A stretch of 64,000 bases of DNA from the NCBI RefSeq assembly GCF_030867095.1, contig NC_081824.1, forward strand, positions 143,187,433 to 143,251,432, in the 5' to 3' direction. Position numbers and translations under genes: made by a program. The notes under the pieces are model-generated. The model was not told the origin of the DNA. It saw only the letters and a program-made list of their open reading frames with translations, and ran no database searches. This document shows positions 1 through 12,484 of the stretch, piece by piece. How positions within the stretch are numbered: position 1 is the stretch's first letter; the number at the start of each line of letters is the position of its first letter. This DNA is from Alligator mississippiensis. Lineage: Eukaryota > Chordata > Crocodylia > Alligatoridae.

Positions 1-1026
1 TCTTTTCAAGTCAGTGTTATATTCTCAAGGCCTGATCCTTCTCTTACTGAAGTATATGGAAGCACTTCTACTGAATTCAGTGGGAGCTATACCATGGGGG
101 GGGGGAGGAGTCTAAAAAGTTAAGACAAACTAAAAAATTAATTAAGTTAATTTTGCTGGCAAAAAAAAAGAAAAGAAAAATAAATCCCAATACTTCTTTT
201 CTGAATAATCTTTTCAATAGCACAGTGATGTTCTGTCAGTGTTTATTTCTGTTTAAACTGAATATAGCGCATAGGTGAGTTGGTGTAATTAGGACAGAAA
301 AAGAATCATCCACCACTGCAACAGTTTCTTTATGGTATTTGAAATGCAAAGATGAGGGTCATGGTAGACTTGGGGGACAAAAGGAGGGGGGAGGAAGAAG
401 GTATTAATGGATATTAATTGTTCATTCTTAACTGGGCCAAAAATATCTAGAAAAAAAAACTGACGGTCTGATCTGTTTCCAGTGGAGACCATCAGAGCTT
501 GGACTACAGATTGTGCAGGATCAGACAACACATTTTTTATACCTCTGCTGCTCTTGACTTTTAACCCGCACTAGAGTCCATAGTCCTTTTGCCTGCAACA
601 GGACATTAAACCAAATTAAACATCTGTGTCCAGCATTTAATCTTATCAACTTTTCTTCCACTGGTAATGTCAGACTCAATAACCCAATTCTCCATGTCTC
701 CTACAAGCACTTTCATGGTGTGTTTCACAGTGCTTCTTCAGAATGGGAAAAGCTCCAAGTCATATCTACCAGGCCTTCATTCTTCTCCAAGTCCTCCTTC
801 ACAACTCACCTCTTCCATGGGGTACAACGCACACTACAATGTGATAACAGCCAGCAGCATTATGCATCATGCCACATCAATGTAATCTAGAAACAACTCT
901 GCTCCTAACCCTGCAAACCTTTAACCATTATGTTTACAGAGGGGCTGGGGACTCTAGTGATTGGTGCCCCATAGGGTTCTTAAGGAGCCAGAGTGTAAAT
1001 TTAAATGTTGTCTTTCCCTTGCACAG

Positions 1027-1098
1027 GGAACACTAACAAAAATGGAGATGCTTGCCTGTCTTCAAAAAGGGTGAATCCCTTCTCTGAGTTCAACAGAG
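1027..1098 (+). CDS. Candidate internal exon, weak
   Basis: A pyrimidine-rich tract ending in TTGCACAG precedes an open stretch that ends at AGAG|gtagct. Read with two leading bases it gives 23 open codons, including the string SSKRVNPFSEFNR, and leaves phase 1. Another frame is also open as far as a possible earlier donor. I could not link it by phase to the next candidate exon at 5.45 kb, and I do not recognise the peptide. It may be chance. Confidence 0.2.
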
Positions 1099-1159
1099 GT
1101 AGCTATATCTTGGAGTGGTGTCAAACTGCACCTTGCTCACTCTACTTAATTTAGCCCTG

Positions 1160-1345
1160 TGGAAGGGTGACTAGTCTAATGATCGGGGCAAAGTCTGGGA
1201 AATGATGAGAACTGGATTCTAGTCACAACTCTGCCACTGACTCATGTGTGACCTTGGGCAAGTCCTTATCCTTTCTGTATTTTGCAGCAAACCACATGAT
1301 AATGTTTTTCAGCCTTTGTAAATGATGTGGAGATCTTCAGATAAA
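1160..1345 (+). mobile_element. MIR-type SINE fragment
   Basis: The stretch contains the conserved core of MIR elements: a block close to 'actctgccactgactcat' followed by 'gtgtgaccttgggcaagtc', then a run like 'ctttctgtattttgcagcaaa'. This order matches the CORE-SINE consensus in sense orientation. The flanks are too diverged to set exact ends. MIR is an ancient tRNA-derived SINE shared across amniotes. Confidence 0.75.
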
Positions 1346-2589
1346 AAAACTTCTATGGAAATACTCATCAATACTAACTATCCTCTCCTTTCCTTCTCTT
1401 AAACTAATTGTAATGGAATCAATATCAAATAAGATGGTTCTTAGCAGTCTAATATTTTACTTTTCCATTTTCAACTTTGCTTTGCTGGATTGATGGAGGT
1501 CCCATTGGGTGCTTTGCCCATTGGGTGCTTTTATGCACATATACACCCTTGTAGCAATTTTTTATTCCACTCCCTTCTTGACAGATGTTGTTTTGGTTCA
1601 TCTCTCCCTTTTTAGAAAATCTGTATAGCAAATAAAGGGCTATTTAAGCTATTTGGTTCACACTGTACATGTTCTCAGTGTTGATATTTACCATTCTTGC
1701 TAACAAAATAGGAAGAAATGATCCATTTAATCCAGAATCATGTTACAGTAATCATAACATAGGAAAAATGTAAACTTTGCCCCGATAATGTACAATTCCT
1801 GTAACGTTACTATGAAGAGCGACATTTTCCTCCTAGATTCTGACGGTGACTCACTTATTTATGCCCTGACTCTGAAAACTGATAATCTTACCATTTTTTC
1901 CAAGCTAACTTTAAATACTTTTCTTATTCATGTCTGTCTCATCTTTTTATGTTTATTCATGCTGACCTTGCCATTATTATTTAGCTCACCACATTCCTGG
2001 GTTAATCTAAATAGGCTGCTAGAAAAAAATATTCCACCTTTTGCCTAAAGATTTCAAATCCCATGATGTGTCCACATATTTAACTAGTTTAGGACAAATT
2101 AGTTGATTTAATCAGCTTGAAGTGCTTTACAGAGATAAGCAAAAACAAGACATGTGCAATTGAGATATGGCAAGCACTAAACATATGTTAAGTATTATCA
2201 TTTTACCTAATCTCCCCACCAGAGCATTTCACTTTTGACCTGCATGTTCCAGGGCTCTAATGTCTCATTCTTAGATAAGAACATTTAAATAGCAGGAGAG
2301 GTAATGTTAACTAGTGTTTCTTTTCACTCCTTCAATCCTGAGACGACTTCTTCTTCAAGTTTCCTCCCATTCTCTCTTGGGGGTTCTTTCACTACTTGTA
2401 GTTGTCAGGTTTGGTAGGTGACTTAACAATTAGCAGTAGTGTTGTAGTGACATTGTTGCTATGATGGGCCGGGGAATATATAAGAAGCAAGATTTGTGAG
2501 GTGAATTAATATATTGGTCCAACTATGTAGATGGAAGTTTTGAGACATGAAGGATTTCTCATGCCTGAAGACTTGTTTAATTTCTTTGC

Positions 2590-2625
2590 CAACTATACAG
2601 CTGGTCCAATAAAAGCTATTACCTC
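2590..2625 (+). repeat. Dispersed repeat with GGTCCAATAAAAG core
   Basis: The sequence around 'ctggtccaataaaag' recurs near 33,665 and 55,854 on the plus strand. A related antisense form ('cttttattgaatcaact') occurs near 37,605. The copies share little else locally, which suggests the conserved end of an old interspersed family. I cannot name the family. Confidence 0.4.
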
Positions 2626-2659
2626 ACCACAAAAGGAGTGTTAATACAACACAGTTCTC

Positions 2660-3370
2660 CACATCTCTAAAGTCTAAGGGCCAGATCTAAACAAAGACTT
2701 AAGCCCTGAAACAGGGCTTGGGCAGACTTTAGGTACCTAAATCCAAAACTGTGATCCAAAAACTCCTGTTCAGTGGCCCTCTTACCCTGGAGGTGCCTAA
2801 AATCATGAGAAAACTCTTTTTGACCTGAACATTTCTTTAGGTACCTGCAGTTCCTAATGCCCTTTGCCACTGCAGTTTGGCAGAGACAGAGAAGGTTTAC
2901 TGTATTTCTTGTGATAATTGTTTTAATTGATTGTGTTTGTTGGGGGTGCCTAAGTTGGAGGATGGAGAAGAAGACTGGGTTTTGGGGACAGCCATGACCA
3001 CCCTGTGGGAAGGAGACATTGGGGTTTGGGAGGGACATTGAGAGAGGTGGTGGATTCCCCTGGCAGGAGAGTGGGAGTAGGTAGGGATGGAGAAAAATAT
3101 AGGGGGAAAAAAATCTTTCATGGAAACAGTGAATGGGGGTTGAAAAATGAGATGGTGTTGGGCAGGAGAGGATACTATCCCAGGTGACAGTCAGTAAAGC
3201 AGGAGTGAATAAGGTGGGGTGGATTGTTTTTGAACTTTGGGGCTCTTTGTTGGGCATTTGTTTTGTTGTATTATCTTATTTTAATATTGTATTCCATTTT
3301 TATGGGTTTTTTCATGTTTTATTGTAAGCTGCCCTGATCTTTTTAGCCTATACATTTAATGAATGAATAC
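2660..3370. other. Repeat-like intergenic stretch, no gene supported
   Basis: The left part carries several copies of a 'taggtacctaa / ggtgcctaaa' motif that also appears near 15,870, suggesting a dispersed repeat. The right part ends in a T-rich tract with 'ttttattgtaagctgccctgatc' followed by an A/T-rich tail, the sort of 3' end seen on old reptile retroelements. The long antisense reading frame here (about 196 codons) has low-complexity, proline- and serine-rich composition and no splice context, so I do not call it a gene. Confidence 0.3.
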
Positions 3371-3568
3371 AAAAGTTTTGCTTTCTTCACATATCCACCA
3401 CTATCCTGGTTTGAGTTGGTAGGCACCTTGTTCTGATCTGTGCTCCCTGGACTGCATATGCACTTTACATTAAATAGTCATTGCATAAAATAACCTAGAG
3501 CTAACCCTGAGAGAAGGCCCAAGAAACCAGGGGTCTGCTTTCCCATCTGAATGCGCTAAGCATCAGGC

Positions 3569-3869
3569 CAGTAGTTCTCAACATTTTTAGATTTAAGGTA
3601 CCCCTCAGAAAGTATCTGATCTTAGCTTTCACTCACTTTTTGACAACAGAAAAAATGCTAGAGGAATTTTCCTGTTGCAAAGAACTCAGAAAGATCACAA
3701 CAGGTCAGAATGGTTCTAATACTATGGATTCCTGTTTAAAATCCCTGGATTATTTTGTGAATCATGTTGCACAATAAGCAGTGCTAATATTGCCTAGCAC
3801 CCCAATAACATCCTTCAAAGGATCCCAAGGTACCCCAGGGTGTCATAGTACTCTAGTTGAGAATCACTG
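3569..3869. mobile_element. hAT-Charlie-like MITE, about 301 bp
   Basis: The left terminus 'cagtagttctcaac' is matched in inverted orientation by the right terminus, which reads 'cagtgattctcaac' on the other strand. This is the classic Charlie-type terminal inverted repeat. The 8 bases outside each end (catcaggc and cgttaggt) agree at 5 of 8 positions, and the differences are all transitions, as expected for an old target duplication. No coding sequence remains. Confidence 0.75.
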
Positions 3870-3984
3870 CGTTAGGTTAACAGAGTAAGGCTCCTTCATT
3901 TTTCTCCTTCTGGCCCCAGGAATTTTCCCCTCTTTGGTGTCCTGTGTCCTACCTTCCACAGAAGAGGTGGAGGGTACCCCAACC

Positions 3985-4090
3985 ATGACATTTTATAGCC
4001 TGGTGGTTACAGCACTTGTACCTCTTTGGAAGTGGAAGACATGGAATTGAATTACCTCAGGCTGAGGGAGCTCAGATATACCTCTGTGCT
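3985..4090 (+). mobile_element. tRNA-like SINE head (tentative)
   Basis: The string 'gcctggtggttacagcactt' resembles a pol III A-box region, and 'ggaattgaattacc' about 40 bases later resembles a B box. A similar head occurs at 57.03 kb and an inverted one at 17.65 kb. The copies are diverged, and the assignment rests on pattern alone. Confidence 0.38.
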
Positions 4091-5450
4091 CAACAGTTTT
4101 CATTCATTAGCTCTAGTTGCTCCCTGCTCACTGTGGACATTTTTGGATCACTATTCTAAAGTGCCTGACTCTCCATATGTGCTACATAGGCAGACTAGGT
4201 GCCAAACTCTGGACTTGGGCTTCTTTTTCAGGAACCAGGTTCCTAGAAGTCAGGCATCATTCCACTGGCCTTGAAGGCATCAAGTCCATCTTTGGATGTG
4301 ACCCTCAGTAAATAAACTTTAAGATTTTTCTTTAGCAAGCAACAGAATTATAGGCAAAATACTTTCTTCATCTCTTCACCACATGCATATGATATTAAGA
4401 TTATTAGATAGTAAATGCTCATTCATATATTTCTTATAATACTCTTTCACTGACCTTAGTGGATTGCATCCTAATTGGATACATAACTAGTATCTCCAAG
4501 CTCTGCACGGACATTTTCTTTGAGGTTGTATATGTACAGTCTGCACGGAAACAGTAACACACTTCTTACCCTTCCACTGTTCCTCAAAACCACCTCTAAC
4601 TATATCTGATGACAACTATTAAAGAGGAATTTATCATTTGCTGAGCTGTTGCTGGATGGATTGGCACCCTGTGTAAGGATGGGATTTGGTGTGCACATTT
4701 TCTTATTCCTATGTACTTCCGTCGATCCTAATCCCACACACTTTCCCCAAAAGAGTTCTGGAGCCCTTTGGGTCAGTTTCAGTGATGTTGATACATCTAG
4801 CAAGCAACAGTGATGAGTGAGGAAGATTGAGGGATTTTAAGGAATACAGGTCAAAATGGGAAATTGCAGCTTGAAATGTTTTAACGATGGCCCTCATGTA
4901 CTGTGATAAATGGGGTCTGCTGAAGTGTGTGAGCTAACAGCCCCTTGATTCAAGCTGCTTGGAAAGGTATTTTCAATGGGCCCTCAATTGTGGAACTTTC
5001 TTCCCTCTCAATATAAAGTCAATATTAATGCTCTAGGCATGTTTTAAAGCCTATATATTGTCTAAGTTTTTGAAGAACTGCTGGGTTAAGGTAACTGGTA
5101 ACTACATTTGGGCATGGATGAGATGAATAAGGATATTTGTTTATTTTGTCTGTTTTGTAATTTTGTATTACATACGCCCTTTTGATTATGAAATTCACAG
5201 TTATTAAAATACAAGATACATTAAATAAAAATGGATCATGGAAAAAAAAATTGCATCTTCTAGTAGCAGTTGGCTGTATCATCTGTGTTTAAAGTTTACT
5301 CTGTAAGAATCATTGCTTTTGGACACAGTGGGAGATTTTCAACAATGCCCAAAAATAAATTACAGGGCATTGACCACTCTTAGAATCCCTCAAAATAAAA
5401 TGTTCCACATACAAGAAGTTACCTTTTATTTTATATTGCCATGCTGTAAG

Positions 5451-5638
5451 AAGGTGTTTATTCCAACTGCTGTCAACCTGAGCAAGGGGGAGAGGGTTAC
5501 CACCATCCAGGGACAGAATCCTTCCTTTAAGAAAAGGCTTTACCATAAGAAGTTTCCATATGTGAATCACTTTGATAAAACTGACTTATCATCAGATTTA
5601 AATTTAAGAGTTCCATCCTCTTCTCCCTATACCTTCAG
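5451..5638 (+). CDS. Candidate internal exon, unknown protein
   Basis: A pyrimidine-rich tract ending 'gctgtaag' precedes 62 open codons plus two bases and a donor CTTCAG|gtacaa. The peptide is basic and polar, with strings such as KGERVTTIQGQNPSFKKR and FPYVNHFDKTDLSSDLN. That composition is typical of coding sequence and unlike the repeats nearby. A second donor sits a little further on (ACAG|gtttgc). The exon is phase 0 at its start and phase 2 at its end. I do not recognise the family and cannot connect it by phase to the next candidate, so it may belong to an otherwise unseen gene. Confidence 0.38.
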
Positions 5639-6088
5639 GTACAAAAGTTCAACATATAAACACAGTAAACAGGTTTGCTCATTTCATTGAAAAGTAAAAT
5701 TGAGTAATTTAGGTTTCTTTCACTCGGGGTTGTAGCCTCAAAAGTAAGTAAGGTTTGCCTGTTGTCTTAAAAGCGCCAAGAAGTTTTTTTAAACTCATTT
5801 TACATCTAAAAGAAAAAAAAATCAACATAATGTACAAGGAATTTCAGCCTTCACAACCTAAAAGATCATGAAACTCAGTGTGCAAAACTTCATCTTGCTA
5901 ATGAAATCTGTGCCAAAGCAATCCCTTTATATCAGTTGGATCCTACTGCATTTACTTAGCAGCTAGGGAAACAAAACAAAACAAAAATGTTTATTATCAG
6001 CTGGGATTTTACCAGAGTAAAGGTTGCAAGGCTGAAGCTGATCCTAAGAACAATTTGGTTCATACGGTTCTTGAGGTTTTCTTTTCAG

Positions 6089-6150
6089 ATCATGAATGGA
6101 AGAGTTTTGCATTGTATGAAAATCCTCCTATTTGCAAAGCTGTGGACTTT
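6089..6150 (+). CDS. Candidate internal exon, unknown protein
   Basis: The acceptor is strong: GAGGTTTTCTTTTCAG. With two leading bases the frame reads HEWKSFALYENPPICKAVDF up to a donor TTT|gtcagt, and without splicing it stays open nine more codons to a stop. The aromatic and charged residue mix looks coding. Its end phase (0) would match the candidate terminal exon at 12,209, but no homology supports the link. Confidence 0.3.
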
Positions 6151-9100
6151 GTCAGTATTTTCAAAACAGAGCTTGTATAACAGAGCTGGTATTTGCCTAA
6201 CATGTTAACTTGGACCCACAATCTTTTGTTTCTGTTGGACTATTTTACTGTTTTGTAATTGTTCTGATTGCACTAAGGTTCCTAAGATTAATATAGCAAA
6301 ATGGATACAATTTAGATCCGCTATGCCTTCAAATCCATCTTTCCTGGAAAGGAATTTACCAAGTTTCAAGAATTGTTTGTTTTGGTTCTACTGTGTTTTC
6401 TGTAAACCTCTTTGTGGTGTCGCAAGGAGATTTTTGCAAAGCACTTTTTTGGGGAGGGACTTAGAAATTTCCACCTTTTGGCTGTCTCAAGTACTTGTCT
6501 GCCTCGAAGCTCAATATGATGCAGTTAAAGAACAGGCATTCTCCTCCCTCAGCTCTTCCTTCCTTTTCTTGAGACAGATGTGATGACAGTATGGCACCTT
6601 CTTTAAAGGAATCCAGTTTTATGGAAGGTGATCTTTAGCAGGAAGACATGAATAGCTAAAAGCTTTTAGCTGGCCCCTATATTATAAAGAAAACTCACTA
6701 GCTCTCTTGCCAAATATCTGTAGAGAATCATGAACACTACAGATGGAAAATATTTATCTTTTTCACCCTATAGGGATTACACTGGAGAGTTTTTTTTTAC
6801 TAGATCACCTGTAATGTCTTCAGTGCTAAAACTTTCATAATTTCCCCCAAGATATTTTCATAGACTAACTTTATGATAGTGATCCCAACTTCAACTAATG
6901 TAATTCCCTTTACTCCTAAGTAAGCTTCCATGAACCACCCTAAATAATTTCTTTGCCTTCTGTTTACATCTTTTAAAAAATTAATATAATGCGACTCATT
7001 CCTCATTCAAATTCATCTTTCAAAACAAGCTCTTCTCGAACCTCTAAATATTTTTAAATGTGGCTGCTTAAAATTAAGTACTTAAGTTAATTACTTGTTT
7101 ATCAGAGATGTTTAACACTTGCAACTCCTACTGAAGCCAAATATAGCTTAGGCAATTTATGACTTTCCTGCTGGCTCCTATGCACATACTTAACTTTACT
7201 CATTTGAGTAATTCCATAAAACTTTAATACATAATTCACCTGAATAAGGTTAATTATAACAACTGCAGGCTAAGTTGTTATATACAACTGCCTTATATAG
7301 GCTTCTAAATCAGATTTTGAAACCTTATTTTAGCCACCCAGGGTCTGAAAACTTTGGCTTATGCATTTAAAAGGATGGACACAAGAAGTTAAGAAAAGGT
7401 ACACCAATTCTAAAATAATCATACATCATATGTTAAAAAATACAGCATATTCCAAAATGAACTGCAATTCAGTTTATGTAACCTAAAATATGGGGATTCC
7501 ATGAAGTCTACAGGGGTTAATCTGGTTTAAGGGAAGACATATGCTATACTGAGGGACAGCCACAGACGATCTTAACACTGGGTAGACAGAGATCAGTATT
7601 CTAGGTCTTTTAATGCTGTGTACCTCACCACTCACTACCCAGAAAGTAGCAGTTGTTATCAATTGACAGTTGTGAGAACTAGGGGGCATAGTATAACCAA
7701 CCAAGCCAGACACCCTTGTGTCTTTCACAACCCCATTTCCAAACACACAATGAGAATACTGTTCACAAACGGACCCTTAATATATGTCCAAGTTGTTGCA
7801 AGAGATAGATCTAAAATCAAGAGTTCAGCCATCCAACATACAGTTGTACTAGATGTCCATCTTTATCCACATGGCAGCATGCCTAAACAATTAAATGTTA
7901 CTTTCAACTTTTTTTTTTAAGTTTTGTGCTAAACAGTTTTGTGTACCCTCATGGAATAAAATTAGGGGTGGGGGGAGGGGGAAAGGAAAACACATCTTTT
8001 TTCTTTTATTCCTGGTAGTTTAATGCTTTACTTCTCATAATAATTTGAATTAGATTGATGACACCATTCTTATGCTTCCTATTTTCTTCTTCTTCAGTTC
8101 TGGACCCTACATGTTAGATAGCATCTGAACTTTCTGTAGATATTCAGCTCTCCTGATCCTGAACATCTACATAATTTTCTTTGCTTTAAGATGTGAAACA
8201 ATTATACTAGTTTTAAATTATACTAGTTGACTGAAAACTATACAGAACATATACAAGTGTTCTGTCTGTTCACTCCTATACTAGTATACATAGACTAAAC
8301 CACTGTCAGGTTAAACATGTTTAATCAACTATAAAGTTACAGCAGTTTAGCCCAGTCATATTACTAGAGGAACATACAACAGATGAAAAGTTACATTGGT
8401 TCAGCTACTGAGCCGTCCCAAGTGGTAATTCCCACCCCCTGTTCTTTTAAGATCATTTATCGTTACATGTTTCCAAAGCCTTAGATCCCTCTCTGCTCCT
8501 CTGTTGAATATTACACAGTCCATTTTGTCAGGCAAAATAAGTCAGCAATGTTGGTTGAAGGATCCCCTAAATACTCTACAAAGAGAATAAATGCTTTCAA
8601 GCATTCCATAGCAATCAATAACAACAGCAGCAACAATAACTGCTAATTGAAAGTCAGTCAGGAAATTGCATTTCATTAATCTCATGATGTGGGGCAAGAC
8701 ACAGGGGCTATAACTTCCAATAGAACCAAGGGAAGCAGGAATTTTCAGCACTGTGATAAGGTACCATTTTGTTTTGTTGAAATGTAGCTTAAAAACCAAT
8801 AATTTTCTTTTAATAAATGAGTTAAAAATTATGGATGCTGTGACAAATATTTATAAAAAGTTTTAATGCTAATAAAGCACCATGAGCATCTGCACAACAA
8901 TGAATTAGTTATCCATAACACACACATTTTAACTATCAGTGTAACAATCAAGCTACCTCACTTAACATATCCTTTGACTAAGCAGGAACCCAGAAGATGG
9001 GTCTTATGTGCACTCGCAATTACTTTATTTGGAATGACCAGAATGGAAAAACTGAGGCTTGCCTTCGGGTGCTCAAACGTCTATCCACAAACCAAAATCG

Positions 9101-10150
9101 ATGTGGCTGGGAACTCTAGAACATAAAACATTTGAGATGTGTATGCCCCAGAATCAGCAATTTCCATGCAGCTTCCCAGCTCAAATAATAATTTGTATTT
9201 AAATGGCATTCTTTGGGAGTCACATTTAAATTGCCTGGGAGCCACAGGCAACCAACAAATTGCTATCTGGCCACCAGAGTGGAGCTCCTGCCATGGAGAG
9301 ACAGACACTATATTCCCTTCTCAGGGTATCTGGGGAGCTTCATGCATAATACTGAGGGAGCTCTTTCTCTTGCTGAAACAGTACTCATGGAGGAAATTTA
9401 CTTCAAGAAGAAACAATTGGGTCTTAAGGCCTCATTTAGGGGAAAACGATAGTTAATTTCCTGCTTGTCTCAAAATTATTTTTCCTACTCCAGGGCAGGG
9501 GTGGGCAAAATATGGCCCATGGGCCAGATCCAGCCCTCCAGTCCTCAGGTACCCACCAATAAATTGTGCCCCATCCAGCCCTTCTGCCCATGAGCGTGGG
9601 AGTGAGGCACCCAGATATACACTCCCCCGCAACATCCCCTATTGCGCTTTGTTCCCACCTTTGTGGGCGGGAGAGCCTGGCTCAGCCAGCAGCAGCTTCC
9701 AGATGGGTCTGCTGCTACCACTGTTGCACCCACCCCCGGGGGACCTGTTTGGCTTCTCCAGCATCCCACTTTCTCTGGGCAGCAGGTAGGGAAGCAGTGG
9801 GAGTAGGGGTGGGGTGAGCAACAGCTGGGTGGGGCTGGGGTTGGCAGCAGTTCAGAGTCCATGCCCAAGGAGCCAGTGGGAGCGTGAAGCTTGGCTGGGC
9901 AGGGTGTGGGTGTGAGGGAAGGTGGGGGATGGTATAGAGACCCCCCCACATACTCCCCCACATGGCACGTAGCCTGCACAGCAGCAGGCAGAGATGCTTG
10001 GGGTGTTCAATGGCAGCAGCAGCAGGTGTGAGCACTCAGAGTGCTAGTGCCTCATGCAGGTGCTGATGCCTGGCAGTGCACAGCTCTGATCAGTGCTGCG
10101 CATGGGGGTGAGGAGTGCAACCTGCCTGGCCCACCTCTAACCAATCCCAA

Positions 10151-10291
10151 GCTGGAGCCAGCTGCCTTCCCTGCCCCCTGCCATGCAGGTTCTGGTACTC
10201 TGCCGAAAGTGGAGGGGAGCCCCAGCCCCTGCTTCTCCATGGAGTCCCAGGACCTGTACAGCAGGGGGCAGGGAAGGCAGCTGGCTCCAGC
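10151..10291. repeat. Inverted repeat with perfect 31-bp stem
   Basis: Bases 10,151-10,181 are the exact reverse complement of 10,261-10,291. The stem continues imperfectly on both sides: 9,950-9,967 (atactcccccacatggca) is the exact reverse complement of 10,396-10,413. The two pairs have different midpoints, so indels lie between. The whole structure is a roughly 450-bp foldback inside the hAT element. Confidence 0.85.
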
Positions 10292-10435
10292 ATGGGACTC
10301 GATAGAGGCGGGCAGGCAGTGCTCCTCACTCCCTCACCGCAACACACAGTGCTGGCTGGGTGCCAGCACCTGCATGGAGGCAATGGGGGGCTGCATGCCA
10401 TGTGGGGGAGTATATGGGGGGTTCCTACCCCCCCA

Positions 10436-10690
10436 CACCCTACAAACCTCACACATCCACACCCTACACCCACACACCCCACATATACACACACAACCAC
10501 ACCCCTTCACAAACCCTCATACACCCCTTATACCCCACCATACATCCTCCACACCCCACCTTACATGCACACCCCCCACACCCTACCATACACCCCCCCA
10601 TACCCCACAGTACACACACACATGCTCCCCCACACCCCACCATACACATACCTGCAGCTGAACCACACCCCACACCTTCCACACACAATA
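10436..10690 (+). repeat. CACACCC-rich simple/minisatellite tract
   Basis: About 250 bases are built almost entirely from irregular CACACCC, CATACACCCC and CACAC units, with nearly no G on the plus strand. It directly follows the foldback within the 9.5-11.0 kb hAT element. Open frames across it translate to threonine/proline/histidine runs and are not genes. Confidence 0.8.
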
Positions 10691-12208
10691 AACATGAGTA
10701 AGACTTTATTTTTGAGTTATTATGATGCAATCCCCTGTATATACAGTACACAAACACAAATCATGATGAATATTTTTTTAAATAAAATTAAAATACGTTA
10801 TAGTAGGTGTCGGATTTTTAGTGTATGATTTGGTTTTTTTCTGATTCCAAGATGGCAACCCTCCCCTCCCAAAAGGAGTATTTCCGGGTTGGGGTGGGGG
10901 GCAGAGGTTGTGGGGAGGGGACTTCTGGTCCCAATATTGCAACCAGGGGACTGGGCAACTGTCAAGGAGTGGGGCCACCCATGCAATCCTCAACAGCTAA
11001 CCAAAACTTGTTAAGCAGTCCTCCAGCCAAAATAATTGCTTGCCTCTGCTATAGGGAAAGCATCATGAAGGGCTCTAAAAGCAAGAAGCATTTTGTAAAA
11101 GAAAAATTTTTACATCTTACTTGAGGAAAACAAATCTTTCAGTTGCGATCTCCCCACCCACCAACATTTCCCTTGAAAATGGGATAGTCTGAAGAACTGG
11201 TATATAAAAGCAGTCAGCAGGGGCATGCTTGCCCTGGAAAGGGAGTGCTGACTTAGCAATACAATTTAAAGTCCACATATTATTTTCTCAAGTCTTTCCC
11301 ACCACGCTGTCATAAATAGGAAGAAAAAGAAGTGTAGGGGAAGAAAGACAGTAATTTCTTCCCCAAAAATGTTTGTGCTGAAAAGCATTGAGAGAGATGA
11401 AAATTAAACACCTTACCCTAAAACTGTTGAGATCATTTGAAGATGCATCTTGTTCTATGAAGATGTGTGGTTTAAACAAAAATCTAACCCTCATCCCCAC
11501 TCCAACCCTATTTTATTCAAATAGGATTGATTTTGTTTCTAGCCAAATGCCAAGCTTGTAGCTTAATTCCAAAGGGTTTTACATTAAAGTCTACATCCCA
11601 TCTCAATTCTCTTTTTAATTTAACATTCCCCATTAAGAAGCTAGAAGGTAGTTATAATACTGCGGCATGAAACACACCCTTTTCTCTTTGCATTGCTCTC
11701 CAGACTGAGTTTGTACGCAAACTCCTTTTTTTTTTTTTGCCTGAGAAAACAAGAGGGTCAGACTCAAATTCCCCTGTCCCTTGGGTGTCATCTTCAGTAG
11801 TTCAAAAGGTATGTTCTTAGCTTGTGGTAATTAAGACATGGAAAAAGTCTACTAAAGACAAAGCAGTTTGCAGTTATTCCATGATAACTTAGCAGGTTAA
11901 GGTAAATCCAAGGCTTCTCCATAGCCTTTAACTTGACCTAAAAACTTGTATGAACAGTACAAATTGGTGTTTTTTTCTCCAGTTAAATAATTGGAGTTAT
12001 GAGTGAACTCACCATTTCTAATTTAACTTCACAGTAACATTATGGAAGTGAATCAGATAAACCTAGACCCACTGGGGAAGCAGGTATGAGCCATCTGATT
12101 ACTATAATTAGTATTTGTATCTTGTAAGCTTTCTCCCGCACAGGGCTCCAGTACTTCACTAACTGTCTCTTCTCTGTCCATTGGTTATAATTGTCATTTC
12201 CTTCTCAG

Positions 12209-12295
12209 GTCTGTTTCTGTAATGTTCAGTTTGAAGTGCACTCCCTTAAACAAGAAATCCCATGGATGCATCTTAAAGAACAGCTACAGAATTAG
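12209..12295 (+). CDS. Candidate terminal exon, 28 codons plus stop
   Basis: A strong acceptor (TTGTCATTTCCTTCTCAG) is followed in phase 0 by 28 codons ending EIPWMHLKEQLQN and a TAG stop. The peptide looks coding, with two early cysteines and a helical polar tail. A second frame is open even longer here, so the call is not unique. It would fit by phase after the candidate exon at 6,089-6,150. No homology is known to me. Confidence 0.28.
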   Translation, partial: VCFCNVQFEVHSLKQEIPWMHLKEQLQN

Positions 12296-12484
12296 TCCTT
12301 TGGTTTCAGTTGTGCTAGTGTATCTCCTAGTTTCCACCTCTTCATTTCTGGGTGTTGTTCTTGGTAAGTATTGGTAAGTTTTTGCTTTGCCTTTGCAAAT
12401 CTCATGCTGGTGGAATAATCAGTGCAGAAGTGTTTTTAGCTGCAGTTTGTTGCTCTTCATCTGTTATTCCTAGCAATTCATGTC

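Larger units (their letters stand above)
4320..9495. other. AT-rich region with two candidate exons only
   Basis: Apart from the exon-like stretches at 5,451 and 6,089, I see no supported gene. Reading frames of 60 to 100 codons occur at 7.5-7.9 kb and 8.5-9.4 kb, but they lack splice context or recognisable motifs. An acceptor-like tract at about 8,075-8,098 (TTCTTCTTCTTCAG) leads only to a nine-codon open stretch before a stop. Confidence 0.35.
9496..11048. mobile_element. 1.55-kb non-autonomous hAT element with internal foldback
   Basis: The left end begins 'caggggtgggcaaaatat'. The right end read on the other strand begins 'cagaggcaagcaattatt', an imperfect inverted terminal repeat of the CAGGGGTGGGCAA hAT type. 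The flanking octamers, ctccaggg and ctataggg, match at 6 of 8 positions. Inside, GC-rich DNA forms a long inverted repeat centred near 10.2 kb, followed by a CACACCC-rich tract. Several long overlapping open frames in the GC-rich part are low-complexity, with no transposase motif, so the element is non-autonomous. The terminal repeat resembles the right end of the GC-rich block ending near 41,273. Confidence 0.75.

Noticed and set aside
2667..3257. 196-codon minus-strand frame
   Set aside because: Repeat-like sequence with no initiation or splice context; composition not gene-like.
10041..10828. Overlapping 206- and 237-codon frames
   Set aside because: They read through the foldback and the CACACCC array of a hAT element, giving low-complexity Thr/Pro/His strings.
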